NCBI GenBank assembly: GCA_020726505.1 | Contig: JAHLEZ010000013.1 | Span: 1,364,001-1,428,000, forward strand | From: Leptodontidium sp. MPI-SDFR-AT-0119 | Taxonomy: Eukaryota > Ascomycota > Leotiomycetes > Helotiales > Leptodontidiaceae | Direction of reading: 5' to 3' | DNA: 64,000 bases | Notes under the pieces: model-generated | Seen by the model: the letters and a program-made list of their open reading frames with translations, nothing else | Database searches by the model: none | What the model was told of the DNA's origin: nothing | Shown: piece after piece, positions 35,875-47,910 of the stretch | Numbering within the stretch: position 1 is the stretch's first letter | How the letters are laid out: every line of letters starts with the position of its first letter | Translations under genes and position numbers: made by a program

Positions 35875-36184
35875 GATACACTGTAAGTTAAACCCCCTCC
35901 CTTCGTAAACATAAATATACTAATCGGCATTCAAGCTGGCAATATCGTCTCATTAAAAATGATATACGAATTCTACTCTAATATAGGAAAGAGCATTTGC
36001 CGGACCTCGAAAAGCAAGCCCACGAACTCGATTCATTTGCTAGCGAAATCCTTATCGCTGGAATGGTTCCCTTCAGTGGAGTTACCGCGACCCTCGCAGC
36101 TACCCAGAGCGAGCTAACAACGAGTATACAACCACACAAGAATCTCCAGAGACTAGCGCAAGGCATGGAACGCAGGGTGGCCAT
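35875..36184. other. Stretch without a supportable gene
   Basis: Both strands have short open frames (plus 35997-36221, minus 35978-36184) but neither shows a recognisable family, start context or splice support. It may hold decayed upstream exons of the small minus-strand gene. Confidence 0.35.
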
Positions 36185-36639
36185 TAAGTCAGTTAAGTCA
36201 GTATCAGTCGACTTATTTTAGTCGACTGACTGACTGACGATAATACCTCAACTGAGGGACTTAACTTAGTATATTAATCAGTACTGATTAAAAAGAAACG
36301 TGACCTTAAAATCACGTTTTTACGATGTAAAAATAAAAATATATCATTTTCGATACAAATGAAGTTTAAGGAATATATACAAAGGTTAGAACGTGTATTT
36401 TTACTTTTAATCTCTTTAAAGTAACAAAAAAAATTATTTTCACTTCTTAGAAAAAGGCCTTAATGTTCCTAAAATTTACTCAAATATGTACTTAAATATT
36501 AACAAATCTTATAATTTCTCAACTGACAGTCTAAATCAGTTGAGCAATTAACCACTGACTTGTTAGGGTTAGGGCTAGTAGCTGACTGATTACGAATTTA
36601 AGGCCCACTGACTTAAGTCAGCTTAACTAGACTGACTTA
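36185..36639. mobile_element. Mariner-type MITE (451 bp) with TA target duplication
   Basis: The element 36187-36637 starts AGTCAGTTAAGTCAG and ends, read as reverse complement, AGTCAGTCTAGTTAAGC. These imperfect terminal inverted repeats are built from GTCAG/CTGAC units and flanked by TA on both sides (36185-36186, 36638-36639). There is no coding capacity and the interior is AT-rich. Size, TA duplication and lack of genes fit a non-autonomous Tc1/mariner-like element. Confidence 0.65.
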
Positions 36640-36649
36640 TCGACCAGCC

Positions 36650-36848
36650 TGATGGAACGCTTGACAATCAAAATTCATCATGTCTGGTAGCAGGCGTACA
36701 ATCTCCAGTTTTCGTTGTCACATGTCCCTGAGCACTTGAGCATCTCACTCTATTCAGAAGTTTTAAGCACTAGCTCTAGGGAGTCGTCAGTGGAGGCTGC
36801 AGTCTCTCGCCGGGCTACCACTTCTCGCAAGCCAGGCAAGGAACTGAG
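36650..36848 (+). pseudogene. Fragment of the chromodomain/SANT-like repeat gene (second copy)
   Basis: The plus strand reads YNLQFSLSHVPEHL and SSVEAAVSRRATTSRKPGKEL-like text. It matches, in inverted orientation, the minus-strand gene at about 38884-39075 (YNLEFSLSHVTEHL, SSVEAPVSRRAVTSRKPGKEL-like). The fragment ends at about 36848 where it meets the dynamin fragment, sharing a few bases of microhomology (CAGTTCCTTGCC-like on the minus strand). A plus-strand open frame spanning both is therefore a chimera. Confidence 0.65.
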
Positions 36849-37269
36849 GAAGATCACTGAAGTCGGTGATAGACTCGACGAATACTCTGATCCTCTCTTG
36901 CTCATCGTGAGGTCTGGAACTATCCGGAATGACCTTGATAGTGAGGTTGTTAATGGGTCCACGTCTGAGGATAATCTCTGTTGCAAAACGAGTGCAGAGA
37001 TTGTCATTGCGGGGAAATGGGATCTCTGTCAAGGCTTCAAGGACCGAGCTCTTGCCGGCAGACTGGTCTCCACAGACAACAAGCTGGGGGAGGGAGAGGA
37101 TGCTTTCGAGACCACATTTTCGGACCTGAGCAACTGTATCGAGAACGCGACGTTGCTCATCGGTTTGAAGGTCGTGAAGAGATGAGGTGATGTTGAGTTC
37201 TTCGGGAATGGCTGGGTTTTGGGGGATGGACGATTCCAGATCCAAAGCTGGTGTGGAGTCTCCTGACAT
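36849..37269 (-). pseudogene. Dynamin-type large GTPase, N-terminal fragment only
   Basis: The minus-strand start at 37269 (MSGDSTPALD) is followed by a typical fungal dynamin-superfamily G domain start. G1 P-loop GDQSAGKSS is at residues 67-75, then a PFPRNDNLCTRF block with the switch-I threonine (T93), then the start of the next strand and helix. After about residue 140 (DLPQFLA) the reading passes into the inverted repeat fragment at 36848 and ends within 20 residues. G3 (DxPG), G4, the stalk and the GED are all absent; full proteins are about 700 residues. Such proteins remodel membranes or, in the Mx-like branch, have other roles, but this remnant cannot bind and hydrolyse GTP normally. 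Confidence 0.75.
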
Positions 37270-38287
37270 TGTAGCTTGTGGATCCGAAGAAGTTGCAAAT
37301 GAAGAGGAGAGGGCGTGTGTTGGATTAATCTTGGAGAAGCAAAGAGCGAATGCGTAGAGCATGTACAAGATCTCTTCAAGTCATGCTGAGCGGGAAGCAG
37401 TACTTATGTACAAGCCGCTGAGGTCCTGAAAGGCAAGAGAATATTCGCTTTGCCACATGCAGCTGAACGTGTTCCATGGCCTCAAACTGCCTTGACGGCG
37501 ACGCGCAGCATCTAGGCAGAGCTAGTCCATATCATACTATTTCAACGCAAGTGAGACCTCCAAGGCAGACTGACAAGTCATCTTTCAGATTTGGCAGCCT
37601 GGCTGCATGGCGGTCGGTCGGTCGGTGAAGTGCAAACAGCGAGAGACAAGGATCTGGAAAGTTGTCAGAGGCAGCATCATCTCACAAAAGGGACCTAGTC
37701 TTATCAGATGAGGACGACGCTCAGAGGGAGCGAGCTCCTAGATGGCTGAAACATTTCAAGCAAAGGACGCAACTTGGAAAGCTTGTATCTCTTTCTTAGC
37801 TCTATGATGGAATATGATCTCCTTCTCGCGTATGCAAATCCACTGACTTTTAGCCGTACTTGAGTAACTCCCGTCAAAGGTGGCGGCCAAATCAAACTCA
37901 AAGCAAAGCCAAACCGAAGAGAAACAGCGCACAATCCATCCTACCAGACAATGTATCACCTAAGGAGGTCATGTCGGGGATAATGTGCATCCCAGGGAAA
38001 TGATGTTGCTCGCAATATTTACTGTAAGAAATCATGCAAGATTCCGCCATCGCTGATCCCTTTGCGCGTTTGAAAAAAATAGAACAGAGGCAGAGCCACG
38101 CGGCAGGAGTCAAAGAAACCTGGTCGCAGTTTCTGCAAACTCGCGGCAAACAAAGAGAAGTGAGATACGTTCCACGATTCTTAGATTTCGACAACACGTC
38201 AGACCGCTAGCACCAACATTGCAAGAGATGCAAGAGACCGCCGGCTCGTATTGAGATCTTGACGGGCCTTGAAACCCCCCTCCTTCC
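37270..38287. other. About 1 kb without a supportable gene
   Basis: Holds the 5' flank of the dynamin fragment and then GC-balanced sequence. Short minus-strand open frames (about 60-100 codons) show no family, and their composition does not favour a real gene. Confidence 0.4.
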
Positions 38288-40450
38288 CTAGCAGATGGCT
38301 CTCACCCCGGGCTTCCGCCCCCGCTTCCGACGCTTACCCCCTTGCTTCGTGAAGAAGTTGTCCTTCAGTGACTGCAGTGTGTGGCCTTGGAAATGACGAC
38401 CTATTTCTGCCCAGGTCTTGTCCTCGTGAACCATCTTAGCCAAAACAGGTACGCTTGTCGTCACACACTGCCAGACTATGCGAGTACACCAAAACGTGAC
38501 ACTGAAAGGAACGCAGTTCGTCACATTACCCCCCCTCTCTGAAAAAGGTCGTCCTCGACCGCTTGTCCATAGGTCCGTCGCTACCGAGCCCGTCGTAGTC
38601 ATCTATACCGTCAGTAAAGGCTTGTAGCCACTGTGGGAGCATGGCAGGAGGCCCTGGGAGCTCCTTATTGGCCAGGTGAAAGGCCCGTAGCTTGAAAGGG
38701 GCGTACTTGAAGTCCGATGCTGGGTACCAGGTAAGGTCGACGTCTCTATTTAACCAAGTAACTCGGTAGGATAGAGTATTGAATCGCTTGCGGCAAGCGA
38801 GGATCTTTCCGACTTCGTACTCGTCGTCTCCTGTGATATTGATTGGCGGAGCTTCGTCCTGAATCTGGCCTTGATTCGTCGTCAATTCCTTGCCCGGCTT
38901 GCGAGAAGTGACAGCACGGCGAGAGACTGGAGCCTCCACTGACGAATCCCTAGAGATAATGCTTGAAACTTGTGAATGAAATGGGCGGCTCAAGTGCTCA
39001 GTGACATGTGATAACGAAAACTCGAGATTGTATGTGATCTAATTGCCAATCGTAACGCGTTTTAGAAAACCTTGGAAGGGCCATTCCTGATACTCCGCGG
39101 CTGATGCTGACTCCTCCGTATCTAAGGGACTGCGAGAGCTTAGTAGGGTGCAGTAGTGGTCGTTATTTACGGAAGTGAGCGGGTGAGCAAGGTCTGTCTA
39201 GGACTGCGCATCGCCGATCTCAAGTTGTATACTTGAGGATTGCGTCGCGCTGTGAGGCCGTGCTATGCAAGATGTTGGTGAGCCCTGGTCGAGGGGAGGC
39301 GTTGGAGGCATATTAGGAGACGTTATAAGCAGTCTCTGCTGCTTCGTAGGTCGTGGGTTCCCGTCTTCCTCGTCGTCCTCATCTGTGTCATGACCATGGC
39401 CGCTGCTCTCGGAATAGTAGATGCCACTATTGATCCCTTGGTCCTAGTGCTGCCGCTTTCCTCTCCGCTGCTCGCGCTTCCCACGATCGTCATCGTTGTC
39501 GGCCTCCTCCAGTTCCTGCTCCAGTACCTTGTGCCTTATCTCATCTGCTGCCATCTCCTCCTGTTCTTGCTCGCGCGGGCCTTCCTTCTCCTGCGATAAT
39601 TCAAACGAGCGATAGCTAAGAACTCCTCTTGCTCTTCGAAAACCAGTTGCATGTCCCTTTCAAGATCCGAGGCGTTTTCTTCACTCTCCCCTCCACCGTC
39701 CTCGTCTAATCTTATAGGCAGAGACTGGGCCGTTGACTCTCCCGATGCACTTCGCGTGGTTCTATTATCGCCATGTGACTTGGTCTAGTCCTAGGATACC
39801 CCAAGCGAGTGGGGGCAGGAGGGAGGCTGGTCTTAGGCGGGCGTAGATGCCAAACCTTTATAGTTTAGTGGAGGAAGTGAATACAGGTCCTCGTTAACGA
39901 AGGAGCCTTCCTCGATGTCCTACTATGGTTCGGGGTGGGATAGATTAGCGCGCTGGCTCCGCTCGAAGGAGGGAACAGGGCTAGTGTTGGCGGAGGTGGA
40001 AGTAGTTTCGGAGTCGGCCGTGCGGTCAGGAGTATCGCCCTCGTCCTCCTCAAGAATCACTAGCCTATCTAGAAGTTGTCAGAATTATGCTTACTATAGT
40101 AATAAAGAGCCGACGCGCATACCTCAAGTGCCTTGACATCCTGTTGCCGCGATCTCCTTCCGCAAGAGCGGATCCAGGAGCTCTTCGATCGATGGCAAGC
40201 TATCGTTTACATCATCGTTATAATTAGTAGGGTCGTGAATGCGGCCTGCGAGTTCTCACAGCAGATTAGTTAAGGTCCCTTTGAAAGATTCTCTGTGATT
40301 ATACCTTGAGCTTCGACTTCATTTTCCAGCTGGGCTTTAAAGTCACGCCCTCGCTGCTGAGTCGCTGTAACTAGCTAGTTGCGAGATGTGGTTGCGGAGG
40401 CAGCCCTACTGTGTTTGCGTGGAAATATGTGCTACTAGTGGAGTGAGGGC
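38288..40450 (-). pseudogene. Chromodomain plus SANT-like protein of a repeated family, RIP-inactivated
   Basis: Read on the minus strand from about 40450: an N-terminal region (SLPSIEELLDPLLRKEI) and a probable intron (GTATGC...CTGAC...TTCTAG, about 40072-40130). Next is a long acidic Glu-rich coiled region, a PPTPPLDQGSPTS motif and an EYQEWPFQGFLKR block. The chromodomain (38993-38526: EYEVGKILACRKR, then VTWLN and DLTWYPASDF, with the aromatic-cage positions) follows, and then a SANT/Myb-like helix set (TWAEIGRHF, TLQSLKDNFF) with a basic tail KRRKRGRKPG. At least eight TAG/TAA codons interrupt it (for example 39920-39925, 39785-39787, 39791-39793, 39444-39446, 39198-39200, 39039-39041), nearly all at expected Gln. 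There are also frame changes near 39600 and at the G-run at 38526. Such proteins would bind DNA and methylated histone. The family resembles the tail of chromodomain Gypsy integrases. Confidence 0.7.
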
Positions 40451-42025
40451 TTCGGTAGCTGCTAAAAGTGGACGTGGTTTAAGTCGATAGTAGCTATAGT
40501 GAAGGCTCTTAGAAAATGTGTAATAAGGATAAATAGAATTAGCCTCAAGTTAGAAACTTGATAATTTCTTAGACTAAACTGCCACTTTAAAGTGGGAAAT
40601 ATTAAAGGTTTATATAGCCGCCTGCTCTCCGGCCTTAGTTTCTTATTTACTGCTCACAGTTATCTTGCCATCGTTGCCTGTCGTAGTAAGGCTAAGGGAA
40701 ATACACGTTGTATAAGAAATGCCCCGTGGCTTCTATTCCGTCCTCTCCCTTGCATCCAGGAACCTGCGATCCCTACACATGCTCCTCGATTAGGCAGTGC
40801 TCGCCATTGTACTCAACCCGTCCTTCTATGTAAAGCTAAATTCGGCCGTCATTGCCGGCCACCACAAAGTTCCCCTGTGACCATTTCTAGATCCGTTTTG
40901 CCTTCATTCCTTTAATAGAGTCGTTAATACTAGCGTGCTGTCAGGAGTCCTCCTGCAGCTCGGGACACAGCCATGAGATATTCGCAGGCGCCTAAGACCC
41001 GGATCTTGTAGCATCCGAGGTCAAAAGGTTTAGCACGCCTACGATTGCCCTTAGATACTTTCCCTTTGTCTGGCAACTTCACTGTCGATCGAGGAATCCT
41101 GCTGCGATCTGCAATTCCCACCGCTCTGCCCAGCCTTCTCGTATCACCGGATGCTTCCTAACCTCCTCAACTCAGTATCAGCTCCTCGTAGCCAGGACGA
41201 ATCGCATTCGATGCATGGAGAACGTGGTCGAGTGACGGTGCTCGGAGTATAGGGCCCCTCCGTATTTAATAAGGAGGAGCAGGGAGGCTGTAACAGGGCC
41301 AGGCCCCTCTCTCCCCCACTTCCACGTACGCAGGAATCGGCCCTTCCCTTGCAAGTCAGCCCAGATCCAGAGCACACTTGCTCCCAATGCCCCCATTTCG
41401 GGAAGGAGCTTACCGCAAGGACCTTATCACTGCTATTGCCAGTACGTAACTGATCCGAGAGGTCCAGTTAGGCAGAAGGGTGGCCGCGTCATCGCGAGGG
41501 ATTTTTGGCATTGCTGAAGTCGTGATGTGTGGAGCACTGCTTAGGTGTACCCTGCGCTTTTGCAGTTCACTAAGGATCGGCGCGCCGTCGATGCGAAAAT
41601 GGTGCGACGACGAGGGTGTCTTGGGGCAAGCATTCGACTCCTCTGCTCGTATCTCAGCTAATGCGACACGGCTCAGAGAGGAGGTCACCGTCACCGTTGA
41701 AGGGGGATCGAGGGCAGAGTGGGAGATCGAGGAGTAGTAGCTTCCCAAGCGGTCGCGCTGCCAGGAGTCTCAGTCTCAGCTTCGGGAGCGGCGACGCCGA
41801 CGCTGGTGCACGAGGGCGGGTCCGGGCGGAGGGAGTCGACGGCGCATGATGTGATGCGAGAAAGGGGCTGGCGTGGCCTCATTGGGAGAGGAGGTGAAAG
41901 AGGATGAAGGTCGAGGAGGGGATGGGCGAGGGTTCTTATACCTCGCGAAAGCGGCACCGCGCCCGTGCACGCGCCTTGCCGCATGCGGTGGTCGCTAAAC
42001 CCGGGGGGGCCAACACCACGGCCCA
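40451..42025. other. GC-rich island flank without a supportable gene
   Basis: Several short overlapping open frames on both strands (for example plus 41480-41737, minus 41691-42053) reflect GC-rich composition. None shows a recognisable motif, splice structure or start context, and opposite-strand frames overlap heavily. Composition drops sharply at about 42025. Confidence 0.4.
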
Positions 42026-42029
42026 GATT

Positions 42030-42342
42030 ATAATAATTAATTAGTATATACAAATTAAAATAAAATATCTTAATATGTTATTAAAACTTTTTAATAAAAG
42101 TAATTTAAATCCTATAACTACGCTAATAAAAGTAAGAGTTAAATTAAACAAAGTAATTAATATAACTAATAAAGAAGACTTATAATTATATTAATAACAA
42201 GTAAGTTCTTTAATATATTTAGTAACTAAAATTAAACCCGATATAACATATGCAATTAATAGATGCGTTAGATATATGTCTAACCCTGATTTAAGCCATT
42301 TTAGGGCTCTAGACTGCATTTGGAAATACTTAAATAAATACC
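42030..42342 (+). pseudogene. Copia-E RT 3' part, RIP-degraded, 5' truncated at island border
   Basis: The last 130 bases read ITYAINRCVRYMSNPD followed by HFRAL and IWKYLNK in one plus-strand frame, the well-known linker between Copia reverse transcriptase and RNase H. It continues at 53012 after the three-LTR insertion, with the target duplication ATACC at the break. Confidence 0.75.
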
Positions 42343-42561
42343 TGTCACGGTACATGGCTAGCGGCACCTGCTACGCGAGCCCACTAAACGGCCAGGTGCG
42401 CTTCCTGCACACCCACAACTAGCTAAACCTACTTACTTTACATATATATAACTAGCTTTCCCCCTTCTTAACGAGAGGGTAAAGCACTTTTTAATTAATC
42501 TTATGCTTCCTACTACTTCACTAATTAGTACTTCTCTACCCCTTAAGTATTTTACGTGATA
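42343..42561 (+). repeat. Copia-D LTR, first copy
   Basis: 219 bp, beginning TGTCACGG and ending CGTGATA (unmutated CGTGACA). Preceded by target duplication ATACC. Confidence 0.85.
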
Positions 42562-42692
42562 ATTAAGAGCCATATAACTCTCAGAGCCCTGACAATTTAT
42601 ACTCGGTAGAATACTACTTTATCTCTTCTTCTTTACTCTCTTTAACGATCACCGCACGTCTTCACCTACGCTTTATTTTTAGGAAATCAACT

Positions 42693-45600
42693 ATGGCCGA
42701 CTTCAAAAGCGACTGTATTAAGGACCGGAAGGGCTAGACTAAATTTAATACCGAATTTTAAGCTTAAGCGCACAACAGAGGCCTTTGGCCGCTCGTCGAC
42801 CCTGATGAACCTAATGTTCCGTCTCCTATAACAAATCCACTAGTTTTTAATATAAAGACTAAGTTTCTTTAAAAGAAAAATACAAAACAATTAAATAGTA
42901 TACTAGTAATACTCTTTTCCGTAGTCGAATTTGAATATAATAGAGCCTTTAAGGTCTTTATTGTCGAGAAGAGCGACTAGAGCAACGTAGTTACTAAATA
43001 CAATTAACTCTATACTTGAGTTATTAACTATATTAACCCCTCACTCTTTGAGATCATTTCCTTAACTCAGGTTAATAAGTGTACTTATATTATTTAGAAG
43101 ATCGTACGGGAGCTTCGCTAGTACTGCGCCCTCTTTAAGGCCACTAACTTACGCGATATTAAATTAACTTATTCTCTCTTAATATAATAAGCCTACGACG
43201 GTCGTATTAATGTTATAACTTAGTATCGAAACTGGTTCCTGTCTTATTATGAGTGCAAATTAGCCGGTTCTAAGCTTGTTTTAGGACCCCTTGCTATAGA
43301 AAGGTTCCTAAACGCCGTCGAAGCTAAATAAGACCTTGTTTTCGCTAAGAATCGCAAAAACGAGCTTATTATAGAGAACTAAGTACTCGGAAGTTAAACG
43401 AAAGTTAGGGAATCGAAATACTCCTTATTATACTATAAATTATAGTTTTAGCGAGTTATAAAAGACACAAAGTTCACTAAAAAGTATAGTCTTTACCTTA
43501 GAAACGGCATTTTTGTAACCCTTAGCGATAAACGAGATAAGGAGCATTATAAGTACTCTTATATAATCGCTTTCTTAAATCTAAATTCCAAATACTATTA
43601 GAAACCGATTACTTATAACCGTCTTAAGGCCGCACTTTATAATTAAATTACCGGAAAGTACTAAGTGACTCTTAATTAAGCCGAGCTTATTCGAAAAGAA
43701 GTAAATAAACCGGAGTAAAGTGCTTTACGTAAGACTGTTTTAGTTAAGGAGCCGAGTAAAGTAAGAGCTGAGATCCCTAAAACCTCTAATAAACTTATTT
43801 TAAAGATTACATGCGTTACTATAGACCCTTTAGCTCTTTAGACCCTCGGCATATTCGCGCTCAGTAACGGCCGACATCCGCTTCACTAAAGTACTCTTCT
43901 CGACAACTACGGTACTATATATATAGTTAATAATAAGTCTTTATTAGTCTTAGGCTCCTTTATTCCTTTAAGTTATAAAGATATAATAGAAGCTGGCACA
44001 TTTAGCCTACTCGTTATTAGTAAAGGTCGTCGTCTTTTAAAGAACGCGCTTATTACTCCGGGAGGTATAATCGATTTAGAGCTTACTAATGTAGTAATTA
44101 TTAAAGGTTTTTATGTCAATATTATCTCGGAGGCAAGGCTCTTGAACGTAGGCTTGTAGATTAATGGTTTTAACGCAACTTTACGTCTTAGGGAGCCTAC
44201 TAATAGTAATATTATACGCACTTTAGTTCAGAAGTATTAACTAGTTTTCTTTAAATATAAGAACACTTTAAACTACCTTATTCCGTCCGTTTTATTAAGT
44301 AATACTAACACGCTATTATATCCCACCCTTGCGCGTACACTAAGACCCTTTAGGAGATCGAGAGATTACCTCAAGCCACGCATAGATTTAGAAGAAGTAT
44401 AACATACGAGAGCAAGGCACCTTAGCCCTAAGGCTCTTCGTATACTAGTAGAGAATACTAGGAACGTCAAAATCGAGGGAATAAGTAGAGCTAAATGCGA
44501 GTACTACTCCATGGCTCGAGCTGCAAATGTCAATTCTCGAAGGCCCTTAAAGAACGTATCTCCACGACTATTTTGGAGACTTACGTAAGACCTTTTTGAC
44601 TACGACCCTAGTTACGACGGCTCTAATTAGTTGCTTGTTATTAAAGACGAGTATAATAGAAAAATCCTTGTTTTCCTGATTCTAAATAAATCATTAATAG
44701 TAATATTAGAAATCCTGTAATTTATTAATAATTAAATCAAACGGAAGTACGGCCTTTATATTTATATTTTAAAGCACGACAACGAGAAAGTAGTAATCCC
44801 TCCTCATAGTATATCGAGATACTAAAAGTGGACTTAACAGTAAGGTATCCAAATCGAATTGAGCCTAACTTATACTCACGAACCGAATAGTCTCTCGGAG
44901 CGTGTTAGAAAGGAAATTATCGAAAAGTTAATCACAATACGAGCAGCTGCAGGCCTCCTAGAAGCTCTTTAGCCAGAAGTTACTTAAGCGGCAGCGTTTT
45001 TATATAACATAAGCTTACTAGAGAGTCGAGGCTAGAAATCGCCTAACGAGACCCTTAATACTTAATTTCGCAGTTATTTCCGCTTCTACGACCCAGTTAT
45101 AATCAAGAAATTGATTATAAACCTTTGGCCGGACTAAAATAAGATATACGCCTATAGATCGCGAGCTTACCCTTTAATTAAGAATCGGGAAGTAAGAAAC
45201 AACAAACGAGCATTTAAGGTACTCCTTAGAGCTTACATTAGTTATCTTGTTAGTTACGTTATTAGTAATATATACAAAATCTAAGTGCTAATTCTACACT
45301 AAGTCATTATCTTACGGAATGTGACCTTCGACGAGAACGTCTTCTTTGACTTAGCCGAGCACAAGAAATAGGCCGATTAGTTCGTTTCTAAAGCTAAAAA
45401 CGTAGTAGAAGCTATTAAAGAAGACGAGATTTAAGACGTTAAATTAATCCTTAAGGAAATTAGACTGTTTAATATAAACTCAACGGAAACCAAAGCTCTC
45501 GAAGAGCCGAGCGGTGCTTCTGGCCTCCCAAACTCAGGGGTGATAAAGAAAGTAAATTTACTATAGGCTTAAAGAAGTCTTGGACTTTAGTCTCTAAAGA

Positions 45601-47910
45601 GTATATTACCTTTAGTTTAAAGCTTTAGTGTCTCTTAAATGCCTCTTGCGGATTTAACCGCAAATGAACTACCTCGTGCGAGTATACTTCCGCCTAAAGA
45701 GAGCGCTAATATACCCGTAGTTATTATATTAAAGAATCGTACTTATTTATAAGTAGTGATTCTAGTATATATTTCCCTTACTGTAATAGAAGAAGCCCCT
45801 ACTTAAGTAGTAAATGAAGCCCCCGCGTATATAAGCGAGCTAATAGTACTCGCCGCGGATGAAGCCTCTCTTACAAAATCAAGTGAGAATAAACCGACTA
45901 AGCGAATCGAAATTAGAAAGGCCTCTCCAGTTAAAAAAAAGCGCCAGTCAAAGCTAAAGGGAGCACAGCCCCAACGTAAGAGTGATCGAATCGCCGGAGC
46001 TTCTTCAAGAGTAAGCAAACCGCTGCGAAAAGGAGCACATAGTCAACGTAAGAGTGATCGAATCGCTGGAGTCAACCTATTAATTCTAGTAACTATAAGC
46101 CCTGTAGAAATAATACAGAGCGCGGAAACGATCGATTCTAGTTAGGCAATCCCTAAGTATTTTAACACCTCTTTTGCAACTTTTTATCTATTTAAAGATT
46201 AAGGGGGTAAAGAGCTTACTACGTTATATAGTATAATCCTTGTAGTAATTCTTCTTAAATCAAAGGAAGCAAAGAAGATTTCAGTGCTAGACTTTAGCTT
46301 AAGTACTTTAAAAATAGAGCTACCTCGAGTTTATTAGAAAGACGCTCCAAAAGAGCTAAGGTCTTAAAAGGATTTGGCAGATCATTAATTCAGAGAGTAG
46401 TTCAAGGCCGACACAGAGCTTAAAATCAAAAACCTGGAATCTAAAGACTATTAGAGAGTCGTGAAAGAAACCGAAGTTAAATTAATAAAGCTTGTGCCGT
46501 TAATGTGGGTTTTTACTTACAAAGAGGCTCTAGATAGTTATATTTCTTGATACTGATTAAGGCTAGTCGTACGAGGCGATCTCTAAGACAAGGCTACTAT
46601 ACTCTTAATATACGCCGCAATTCTCGTATTAAAGAGTTTCTGATTAACTATAGCTTTAGCCGCGCATTTTGACTTGGAAATACGGTAATTCGACGTTATT
46701 AACGCATTTATTAATGTAGTTTAGAGTAAAGATTCGCTACTAGTCTTATGCTAATTATTAGACGGCTATCGCTCTTATAGCTTATACGTTGAGGTTAATC
46801 GAGCACTATACGGCATAAGAGACTCTCCTTTTCTATAATATAAGGAGTTCACTAAGACTCTTATATAACTTTATTTAATCGTAAGTAAGGAAGAACCTTA
46901 TATGTTTTTTAATTAAAAGAGAAAGATATTTGTGTTATTCTTTATAGACAACATTCTAGTCTTTTATTATAGGAATAATCTTACCTTAGTCGAAACTGTA
47001 ATTACTGGAATTTATTAAGTATATAAGCTTCGCGAGATAAAGACGGTGGACTAGTTCCTTAGAGTTAAGATTATTAGGAATCAAGCACAAGGAACGATCT
47101 CTCTTACTCACGACATATATATCGAGAAAATCGCTAATAAATTCGGCTTAACGACATCCTTATTAAGGAGTATACTACTTCTAGGAGTCGAGCTTACTAA
47201 ATATAAAGGTATTACTCCCTTTAGTCGAGTAAAGGAGTACTAAGAAAAGGTCGGATTAGTGCTTTATCTGGCAATTCTTATTAGACCTAATATTATATAC
47301 ATAGCCTCGCGATTGTCTCATTTCTTAACAAATCTAAGTAAAGAGTATATTAAGGCTGTAAATTAGATTATTAAATACCTCTGAAGTACCCGATACTTAG
47401 CGATTTAATACTTAATAGACTAATAAGAAATTCAGTTATTTATTGTCTTAGATACCTCTTTTGCCGACGATGCCGAGACTCGACGATCATCTTAAGGCTT
47501 TACCGCTACTCTCTTTGGAGGTGTTTTTGACTAGAAAGCTAGTTTATAAGTTATAGTTACTACTTTAATTACCGAAGTAGAGTTATTAAGAGTCGAAAGA
47601 ACTGTTAAGGTAATAATGGCGCTTAAAAGGCTATTTGTAGAGATCCTTCTTAAGTTAAGAGAAGTTTAGAAAATCTACTGCGACAATAAGTAAACAATTC
47701 GACTAATTGTCAGTGAAGGCGAGCGAATTATAATAAAGTTACGTCACGTTAATATTTAGAATATATAGCTTTAGTAAGAGTACTCTAAGGGGACTTTTAA
47801 GATCACTTATTTGTCTATGACGGAGATGCCGGTAAATAGACTTATTAAGAATCTTACTCGTTAATAATTCGATTATTTCTGAGCTCTTTTAAACCTTAAG
47901 GACGTTAGAG
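42693..47910 (+). pseudogene. Copia-D Gag-Pol polyprotein, single frame with RIP stops
   Basis: From ATG 42693 (MADFKSDCIKD) the same reading frame can be followed to about 47910, interrupted only by TAG/TAA/TGA at Gln/Trp/Arg positions. The domains in order are Gag (to about 43780), protease region (near 43880-44100, with LSNGRHPLH-like and LLDNYGTIYIVNNKSLL text), integrase (about 44560-45100, with FDYDPSYDGSN and VIKDEYNRKILVF), a proline/serine linker, RT (about 46440-47300, with MWVFTYKEALDS, RQFDVINAFIN and a YGIRDSPFLWYKEF motif; FFIDNILVF replaces the usual YVDD-type site) and RNase H (about 47400-47860, with CDNKxTIRL). One-frame gag-pol with integrase before RT is the Copia layout. 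The stops make it inactive. Confidence 0.8.

Larger units (their letters stand above)
25230..42025. other. GC-balanced gene island between two RIP-affected AT-rich blocks
   Basis: Base composition changes abruptly at about 25230 (CCTCGGGACACGCCC follows an AT-rich run) and again at about 42025 (GCCCAGATTATAATAATT). Inside, codons are balanced and families are recognisable; outside, TpA is very abundant and all frames are closed. The first 480 bases (25230-25700) hold no gene I can support. The right flank 40450-42025 is GC-rich but also without a supportable gene. Confidence 0.85.

Noticed and set aside
36562..36573. TTAGGGTTAGGG, telomere-like
   Set aside because: Only two units, inside a MITE, with no longer array; most likely chance.
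36715..37185. Plus-strand open frame of 156 codons
   Set aside because: A chimera of a repeat-gene fragment and the antisense of the dynamin fragment.
41410..42053. Several overlapping frames in GC-rich DNA at the right island edge
   Set aside because: Both strands are open at once, there are no motifs, and composition explains the openness.
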